Assembly: GCA_964529005.1 (NCBI GenBank)
Contig: CAZGUH010000061.1
Location: 1 to 19,944 of the forward strand
DNA: 19,944 nt
Reading direction: 5' to 3'
DNA from: CAZGUH01 sp964529005
GTDB taxonomy: Bacteria; Actinomycetota; Acidimicrobiia; Acidimicrobiales; Ilumatobacteraceae
Made by a program: the position numbers and the translations under genes. The notes beneath the pieces were generated by a model. The model was not told the DNA's origin. It worked only from the letters and a program-made list of their open reading frames with translations, and did no database searches. Each line of letters starts with the position of its first letter. Within the stretch, counting starts at the first letter, position 1. This document shows, one piece after another, positions 15,543-19,944 of the stretch.

Positions 15543-15571
15543 CCTGACGTTTGACGCGGCTGTCTCGTCGG
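15543..15571 (+). promoter_or_regulatory. Candidate autoregulated ECF sigma promoter
   Basis: CCTGAC (15543-15548), 17 bases and CGTCGG (15566-15571) stand 34 bases before the chosen sigma start codon. It is the partner of the minus-strand copy at 15362-15390, and about half the spacer bases also agree, including a shared GCTG. Autoregulation is the usual habit of ECF sigma factors. Confidence 0.6.
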
Positions 15572-15605
15572 ATGGAGGGTGGACTGTCCGATGCAGGGAG
15601 CACCG

Positions 15606-16559
15606 ATGAAAAACCCACCCGAACCAACGCACACCTCGGACGATCCGGGCGCGGACGCGTTGATGAGCGAGCGGCCTCAACTGCTCGCCCTCGCCTACCG
15701 GCTGCTCGGCTCGCTGACCGACGCCGAAGACGTCGTCCAGACGACCTACACGCGCTGGTACACGATGTCGAGCCAGCAACAAGACGCCATCGAGTCCCCC
15801 GGAGCGTGGTTGACCACGGTTGCCAGCCGCATCTGCCTCGATGTGCTCGGCTCGGCCCGCGCCCGGCGTGAACGTTACGTCGGCGAATGGCTCCCCGAAC
15901 CGCTGCCATCCGGCGTCGGGTGGATCGGCGACGGCGCGGCCGACGCGGACACCGATCCAGCTGACCGCGTCACGCTCGATGAGTCGATCAGCATGGCGTT
16001 CCTCGTCGTGCTCGAGTCGATGACCCCGTCCGAGCGCGTCGCGTTCGTCCTCCACGACGTCTTCCGCTACCCGTTCGGCGAGATTGCCCAGATCGTCGGC
16101 CGCAGCCCAGGCGCGTGCCGCCAACTGGCCTCGACGGCCCGACGACGCATCCAGGACGCGAAGGCCCCCACGACACCTCTTGCCCGCCACGCCGACGTCG
16201 TCAGGCGCTTCAAGCACGCGTGGGAAGCCCACGACCTCGACGCCCTCATCGATCTGCTCGACCCCGACGCCAGCGCGATTGCCGACGGCGGCGGCGTCGT
16301 CAGCGCCCTGCCCCACCCAATGCACGGCGGCGAGCAGCTCGCCCACGCATGCCTCGCGATCGCGGACCGGCTGCGCGGCACGTGCCTCGTCGAGCGCACC
16401 GTCAACGGTCAGCCCGGCCTCGTCGCCGAACGCGACGGCATCGCCGTGGCGGTGTACGCGTTCCGCGTTGTCGACGACCGGATCACCCACATCTGGGCCG
16501 TCCGCAACCCCGACAAGCTCCAACCGTGGGCGAGCGAGCGAACACGTCCCTCCACGTGA
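15606..16559 (+). CDS. ECF41-type RNA polymerase sigma factor with SnoaL-like C-terminal extension
   Basis: This 317-residue sigma factor redirects RNA polymerase to a small set of promoters. Region 2 (LLALAYRLLGSLTDAEDVVQ) and region 4 (TPSERVAFVLHDVF, then a helix-turn-helix around EIAQIVGRSPGACRQ) are clear. ECF41 hallmarks are all present: WLPEP in the linker (residues 95-99), DGGG (227-230) and NPDKL (301-305) in the C-terminal SnoaL-like domain. In this group that domain is fused to the sigma factor and tunes its activity, in place of a separate anti-sigma factor; indeed none is encoded next door. I chose ATG 15606 because AGGGAG lies five bases upstream; GTG 15579 and ATG 15591 are longer alternatives. 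It is divergent from the MMPL exporter, and matched promoters suggest it controls both. The signal it senses is unknown. The common ECF41 partner genes (small oxidoreductase, carboxymuconolactone decarboxylase-like or epimerase proteins) are absent here. Confidence 0.92.
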   Translation: MKNPPEPTHTSDDPGADALMSERPQLLALAYRLLGSLTDAEDVVQTTYTRWYTMSSQQQDAIESPGAWLTTVASRICLDVLGSARARRERYVGEWLPEPLPSGVGWIGDGAADADTDPADRVTLDESISMAFLVVLESMTPSERVAFVLHDVFRYPFGEIAQIVGRSPGACRQLASTARRRIQDAKAPTTPLARHADVVRRFKHAWEAHDLDALIDLLDPDASAIADGGGVVSALPHPMHGGEQLAHACLAIADRLRGTCLVERTVNGQPGLVAERDGIAVAVYAFRVVDDRITHIWAVRNPDKLQPWASERTRPST

Positions 16560-16637
16560 GCATCCGATCTGCTGGCCCTCTTGGTCGTATCGATGGGTCA
16601 TCGGATTGGCGGGTGCCGCAACGCGGGCGCCGCCGCG

Positions 16638-16800
16638 TCACTCGTCGATTGCGACCAAGGGCTTGATGACGGTGTCGGGCGCCTCGGGGCCGCCGCGACG
16701 GTCAAAGGGGCAAGAGCGCAGCTCGAAGCCCTTGCGCTCCCGGGCCGACCCACGTGCGACGGCCGCCATCTGCACGTCGTGCCGGCGCCGGCCGAGCATC
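16638..16800 (-). pseudogene. Possible C-terminal fragment of an unidentified gene
   Basis: The minus strand reads with strongly GC-biased third positions, as real genes here do. It includes GRRRHDVQMAAVARGS and ends SCPFDRRGGPEAPDTVIK plus seven residues before a TGA at 16640-16638. Further upstream the frame loses that character and overlaps the fragment on the other strand. I do not recognise the family. It could be the surviving end of a gene cut by rearrangement, or chance. Confidence 0.3.
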
Positions 16801-16837
16801 CACAGCACCACCGTCGACCACCTCGGCGTCGACCGCC

Positions 16838-17116
16838 ATGACCGTTCCTGCGACCACTGCACCGTCGACGACAGCTGCGCCATCCGCCGAGTTGGGACTG
16901 CACCTCGTTGATGTCCGCTCTACGAGGTGGTCTGGGGAGGACTCCAGCGTCGTGGTCATCGGCACGTTCGAGGTGACGAACGGGACGGACTCGACGATCA
17001 GCTTTTATGCCAAATTGATTGGTGGCGCGCATCGCGAGCCGCCGAACGGTCGGACCGTTGATGACGAGACACAACTCGGCGTCGAACATCTCCCACCCCG
17101 GGCTCGTACTCCCTGA
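16838..17116 (+). pseudogene. Remnant of a secreted or lipoprotein-type gene
   Basis: The frame begins in a Thr/Ala/Pro-rich tether (TVPATTAPSTTAAPSAE) and continues into a beta-rich segment (SSVVVIGTFEVTNGTDSTIS). This resembles the linker plus DUF4352-like domain of actinobacterial lipoproteins. No signal peptide or lipobox precedes the tether in any frame, although the Thr/Ala/Pro composition begins slightly upstream (from about 16795). Near 17095 a one-base shift would give a smoother continuation (PGSYSLTKG), suggesting a frameshift. It ends about 40 bp before the IS end. I read it as a truncated, broken gene; the family assignment is tentative. Confidence 0.4.
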
Positions 17117-17154
17117 CGAAAGGAGTTGTCGGACGCCGCGCTGGGGCAACCCCA

Positions 17155-17170
17155 CCGGCGCCTGTCAACC
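17155..17170 (-). repeat. Probable terminal inverted repeat of the IS3 element (3' end)
   Basis: Read on the minus strand this is GGTTGACAGGCGCCGG, 25 bases past the orfB stop at 17196. Many IS3-family elements end with a similar TTGACA-containing repeat shortly after orfB. The partner repeat was not found, so the exact end is approximate. Confidence 0.45.
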
Positions 17171-17195
17171 TTTCTGAGGCAGGTTTCTTTGGGAA

Positions 17196-17406
17196 TCAGT
17201 GAGTTGTTGGTGTCTCCTCGTCGGGCTTGTTGATCCAGACTGCTTCGGGCAGGGCTGGTGGTGATGGCGGCTTGGTGAGGAAGCGTTCGGGATGCAGCGC
17301 GTAGGCGCCATCGAGCAGGATCTGGCGCTTTCTCACGCACGGCCTCGGCGTGGCCGTGGTGGACGTCGAAGGGGGTATGGAGCCCGATCCCGGAGTGACG
17401 GTGCTC
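17196..17406 (-). pseudogene. IS3 transposase orfB, C-terminal piece (inverted relative to the rest)
   Basis: The minus strand reads EHRHSGIGLHTPFDVHHGH, then AEAVREK in one frame. After a one-base insertion near 17331 it continues as RQILLDGAYALHPERF to a terminal INKPDEETPTTH and stop. This is the usual end of an IS3-family integrase domain protein, after the DDE core. It begins at the EHRHSG point, exactly one codon after where the plus-strand orfB copy breaks off (FFNWYN at 18454-18471). Confidence 0.82.
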
Positions 17407-17667
17407 GAGAGGGCTTGTACTCGTCGTTGATCACCGAGTGGCGCGGTCAGCGTGACTGTGGCGCGTTGGAGGCACTGGGCCGTCGCGCCGGCCGCTCGCA
17501 GGCCGATCCGCGTGACGCGGAGATCGCTCGCCTGCGGGGAGAACGAACGCCTCGCCGATGATCTCGACAAGGCCCGCTCGGTGATCGAGGTGCAGGGAAA
17601 GCTCTCAGCGTTGTTGGATCAGCTCGCTTCCGGCAACGCCTCGACCCGACGGAGCGAGACGAAGTGA
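17401..17667 (+). pseudogene. IS3 transposase orfA, C-terminal part, frameshifted
   Basis: The frame reads REGLYSSLITEWRGQRDCG, then ALEALGRR and ADPRDAEIARLRG. A shift at about 17535-17545 leads to ENERLADDLDKARSVIEVQ and GKLSALLDQL before the TGA at 17665-17667. This is the second half of an IS3 orfA: the end of its DNA-binding domain and the leucine-zipper-like helix. The N-terminal helix-turn-helix half is missing. The stop overlaps the GTG of orfB, the usual orfA/orfB overlap arrangement. Confidence 0.8.
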
Positions 17668-18471
17668 CCGCGATGGTCGACACAGCGATCGCGGAGCTGA
17701 TCCCGGTCGTCGGGTCCGACAGGCGTGCGCGGCGGTCGGGGTGGCGCAGGCCGACTGGTATCGCCGGCACCGCCAGACACCGGCATCGCCCAAGCCACCC
17801 CGACCGCCGCGCACGCAACCCAGGGCGTTGACACCCGACGAGCGGGCCGAGGTCCGCGCGGTGCTCAACAGCCCCGAACACGTCGATGAGGCACCGGCGA
17901 CGGTGTACGCGAAGTTGCTCGACGAGGGCCGCTATCTGGCGTCGGAACGCACGATGTATCGGGTCCTTGCCGACCACGGCGAGGTGAAGGAGCGTCGTCG
18001 TCAGGCCACACATCCGCCGGCGAAGAAGCCCCGAGTTGATGGCCGACGCCCCGAATCGTGTCTGGTCGTGGGATATCACCAGCTTGGGTGGTGCGGCGAA
18101 GTGGTCGTGGTTCTACTTGTACGTGATCATCGACATCTTCTCGCGCTACGTGCCCGGTGGATGCTGGCCACCGCCGAGAACCACACCAACGCCAAGGCAT
18201 TGCTGGCCGAGACGATCCGCAAGCAGAACATCGCGGCCGGGCAGCTCTACATCCATTCCGACCGCGGCTCGCCGATGATCGCCAAGCCGGTCGCGTTCAT
18301 GCTCGCCGAGCTCGGTGTCACCAAGAGCCACAGCCGACCACACGTGTCGAACGACAACCCGTTCAGCGAAGCCCACTCCGCACGTTGAAGTATCGGCCCG
18401 ACTTCCCCGACCGGTTCGGGTCGTTCACCCACGCTGGCCAACACTGCGAGACGTTCTTCAACTGGTACAAC
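17664..18471 (+). pseudogene. IS3 transposase orfB (DDE integrase core), four frameshifts, C-terminus missing
   Basis: The parts read in order. MVDTAIAELIPVV is followed by a 1-base deletion near 17711, then VAQADWYRRHRQ through HPPAKKP. A 1-base insertion near 18030 leads to ADAPNRVWSWDITSLGG through DIFSRYVPG. A deletion near 18157 leads to WMLATAENHTNAKALL through SNDNPFSEA. A deletion near 18377 leads to RTLKYRPDFPDRFGSF and FFNWYN. The catalytic triad codons are all still present: Asp (18072-18074), Asp (18260-18262) and Glu (18368-18370), the last two 35 residues apart as in DD(35)E. They lie in two different frames, so no functional enzyme can be made. The reading ends at WYN, where the missing C-terminus should continue. 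Confidence 0.85.
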
Positions 18472-18820
18472 CGATGCTTCGACTGCGAGCACGTAGTGCT
18501 GAATCGTCGCTGCGGACAGCGCGATCGTGCCGAGTGGGCGCGACGTCGACCAGCCGGCCGCGCCGGCCGAGGTCCTCCAGCAGTGTCAGCACAAGGTCGA
18601 TCGGAGGGTCGCTGATCACCCGTTGATCTCGCAGCCAGACGGCGATCGGATCGTCAGCGGGTTGGACGCCTGGATCGACGGCAAAGTGCACGTTCACTCT
18701 GCCTTCGACCTCGACATTCACGAAACGAATGTCATTCCCGCGCCCACGCAACGCATCGTAGTGGTCACAGACCGTGAGGATGACACTCCGATTAGGATGG
18801 CGCTTGCCTATTGGGGCCAA
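18458..18820 (-). pseudogene. Hypothetical protein, probably truncated at its 3' end by the IS remnant
   Basis: The minus-strand frame has good codon bias from about 18785 to 18500 (TVCDHYDALRGRG, then FVNVEVEGRVNVHFAVD, ISDPPIDLVLTLLEDLG). It then runs into antisense IS sequence and stops at 18458. The start is unclear: the longest frame opens with a TTG at 18820, which overlaps the stop of the DUF4041 gene upstream. I do not recognise the family. The position suggests it was once the second gene of a pair with the DUF4041 gene, and that its end was replaced when the IS arrived or rearranged. It could still be translated as a short protein of about 110-120 residues. Confidence 0.4.
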
Positions 18821-19926
18821 TACTTCTTGCTCTGCAGGTACTGCGTGGCCTCGGGGTGTTCGTTGAACTCGAGGAGGTTGCCGACCTTCTCGGCGAGCAC
18901 CACGCGGGCTTGCTCAGGGGTCGCGAAGAAGAACTCGCGTCGCTCGTTGACTCGGTTGACTCGGAGCTCTGCGAATGCCGCGTGCAACTCGTTCTCGAGC
19001 GTAACTGCGTCAGCGGAGAAGAACAGGGCGTGGACGTCGAACGGGAAGGGGACGGAGGCGTCACCAAGCTCCCGGATTCGGTCAAGGGGCTCCAATCGTC
19101 GCGTCATGCCGATCTTCACCATGTTTTGCCCGAATGCTCCAGCGTTCGAGATCACATACACGTAGCCGGCGCGGATGTTCGCCGCACGGAAGTCGTTCTG
19201 CGCGATGGCGTCGTCGAGCGACGCCAGCTTCTCGGAGATCTGTGCTGCAGCAGCCTCGTCGCCTTTCGCCAGCAGCGCTTGCAGCGTGTTCGCATAGTGG
19301 GCTCGCTCCTTGTCGAGGCGCTCGCGTTCGGCAGCCAGTTCGAGCTCGGCCTTGCGCTCCTCTCGTAGCCGCTCTCGTTCCTCGCGGGCCGCCTCCTTCT
19401 CCTCCTGCACCTTCATGAGGAAGTCCGCCGTCAGCTCCAGCTCCTCGATTCTGGTCTGGTGGTACGAGGGATTGACGCGCATCTCCATCATTGATCCCAG
19501 CTTCGCGATCGACTCGACCGATGCCTCGAGACGCTTCTTGGCGGTGACCACGTTGCCCGCCCGCAGCGCACGCACACAGCTTTCGGCCTCGGCGTTGTAG
19601 GCGCGGAGCATCAACTTCGAGAAGTCGCCCGTCATCTTGCGGCCCTTCGCGAGGGAGTTGTTGAAAGTGAACATGTCTGAAGCGAGGATCGCCTCACCGT
19701 TCTTGACGAAGTTCTTGATCCGCTCTTGCAGGTCGGCGAGTCGTTCCCTGAACTCTGTCGATGTCTCCAACGGATGGTGATAGCGGTAGATCCCGACCTC
19801 CTGCAGCACCCGCTCATCGTCGAGATCAACGACGTTTCCCCCGACTCGAGTTTGAGCCAGCTGAGCTTCGAGTTCGGCGACGCGCTGTCGCAGCATGCCA
19901 ATCTCGTCGTCCCCAGACCCCGCCAC
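18808..19926 (-). CDS. DUF4041 protein with C-terminal T5orf172 (GIY-YIG-like) domain
   Basis: The product is at least 372 residues. It starts with a short coiled coil (MLRQRVAELEAQLA). A helical DUF4041-like domain follows (about residues 35-165; VLQEVGIYRYHHPLET, RIKNFVKNGEAI). Next is a long charged coiled coil (about 170-225). A GIY-YIG-like T5orf172 domain begins at GYVYVIS (254-260), with KIGMTRR (271-277) and conserved LENELHAAF and REFFFATPEQA downstream. T5orf172 domains are typical of phage, plasmid and mobile-island proteins and are presumed nucleases; the cellular role is not established. The GTG at 19926 is the first start in the window, but the frame stays open to the edge (19944), so the true start may lie outside. 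The gene lies beside IS debris, which fits a mobile region. Confidence 0.85.
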   Translation of the reverse strand: MAGSGDDEIGMLRQRVAELEAQLAQTRVGGNVVDLDDERVLQEVGIYRYHHPLETSTEFRERLADLQERIKNFVKNGEAILASDMFTFNNSLAKGRKMTGDFSKLMLRAYNAEAESCVRALRAGNVVTAKKRLEASVESIAKLGSMMEMRVNPSYHQTRIEELELTADFLMKVQEEKEAAREERERLREERKAELELAAERERLDKERAHYANTLQALLAKGDEAAAAQISEKLASLDDAIAQNDFRAANIRAGYVYVISNAGAFGQNMVKIGMTRRLEPLDRIRELGDASVPFPFDVHALFFSADAVTLENELHAAFAELRVNRVNERREFFFATPEQARVVLAEKVGNLLEFNEHPEATQYLQSKKYWPQ

Positions 19927-19944
19927 GCCGCCTTGCTGCCTAGG

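Larger units (their letters stand above)
16560..17154. other. Degraded region between the sigma factor and the IS element
   Basis: About 595 bp with no intact gene that I recognise. It holds two coding-looking fragments on opposite strands, listed separately (16638-16800 minus and 16838-17116 plus). There is also a 7-bp inverted repeat after the sigma stop, ATCCGAT/ATCGGAT, whose loop is too long for a convincing terminator. The region looks like decayed DNA next to a decayed insertion sequence. Confidence 0.5.
17155..18492. mobile_element. IS3-family insertion sequence remnant, frameshifted and internally rearranged
   Basis: The region contains orfA and orfB homologues of an IS3-family element in three pieces. 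The C-terminus of orfB is on the minus strand at 17196-17406. The later part of orfA (17401-17667) and most of orfB (17664-18471) are on the plus strand. The left boundary, CCGGCGCCTGTCAACC (17155-17170), looks like a terminal inverted repeat: it lies just beyond the transposase stop on that strand. No matching repeat is seen on the right. At least six single-base indels break the frames, while neighbouring genes are intact, so this is decay and not poor sequencing. The element is not expected to be active. Confidence 0.85.

Noticed and set aside
16564..16608. Inverted repeat ATCCGAT/ATCGGAT after the sigma gene, considered as a terminator
   Set aside because: The loop is about 31 bases and no T-tract follows, so a functional terminator is unlikely.
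18488..18500. Short palindrome AGCAC-GTA-GTGCT at the right IS breakpoint, considered as a terminator or IS end
   Set aside because: Only 5-bp arms, no T-tract, and no matching sequence at the left end; it may simply be part of the breakpoint microhomology.
1..19944. Search by eye for tRNA, rRNA, CRISPR arrays and riboswitches
   Set aside because: No regularly spaced direct repeats, no tRNA cloverleaf and no known riboswitch core was recognised; a covariance-model scan would be needed to exclude small RNAs.

Overview
This is high-GC DNA with densely packed genes and overlapping start/stop codons. The Liv-type transporter is built from fused subunits, and GTG starts are common. That style fits an actinobacterium, most likely of the Acidimicrobiia/Ilumatobacter kind; this assignment is an inference from gene style, not a database result. 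A run of exactly 100 N (3497-3596) shows that the window is a scaffold with one unfilled gap.

Positions 1-7516 (minus strand) hold one operon: a lipoprotein substrate-binding protein, an MFS transporter fused to a LivF-type ATPase, a LivH-LivM-LivG triple fusion, and galactarate dehydratase (garD, cut by the window edge). Each junction is a stop/start overlap (GTGA, TGATG, TGATG), so the four genes look translationally coupled. Positions 7738-11536 (plus strand) hold a divergent operon of type-B carboxylesterase, galT and galK, also overlapping. Together these suggest import of a galactose-related or ester/acid compound and its breakdown, but the substrate is not shown by the sequence. Positions 11564-12940 (minus strand) hold an orphan Rieske oxygenase alpha subunit with an apparently leaderless promoter.

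The same 15-bp inverted repeat, CAGAA-N5-TTCTG, occurs three times in intergenic DNA: twice between the two divergent operons and once over the -10 region of the Rieske gene. I saw it nowhere else in the window. This points to one repressor or activator, encoded elsewhere, that controls transporter/garD, esterase/galT/galK and oxygenase together.

Positions 13068-15320 (minus strand) hold an MMPL/RND-type exporter, divergent from an ECF41-type sigma factor (15606-16559, plus strand) with a SnoaL-like C-terminal extension. The intergenic region carries the string CCTGAC-N17-CGTCGG twice, once facing each gene. It reads as a pair of matched sigma-factor promoters, so the sigma factor probably drives itself and the exporter.

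Positions 16560-18492 are decayed DNA: a secreted-protein remnant, an unidentified remnant on the other strand, and a heavily frameshifted IS3-family element. The C-terminal end of its transposase lies in inverted orientation at the other end of the element. Beyond it are a truncated hypothetical gene and a DUF4041/T5orf172 (GIY-YIG-like) protein that reaches the right edge. No tRNA, rRNA or CRISPR array was seen.
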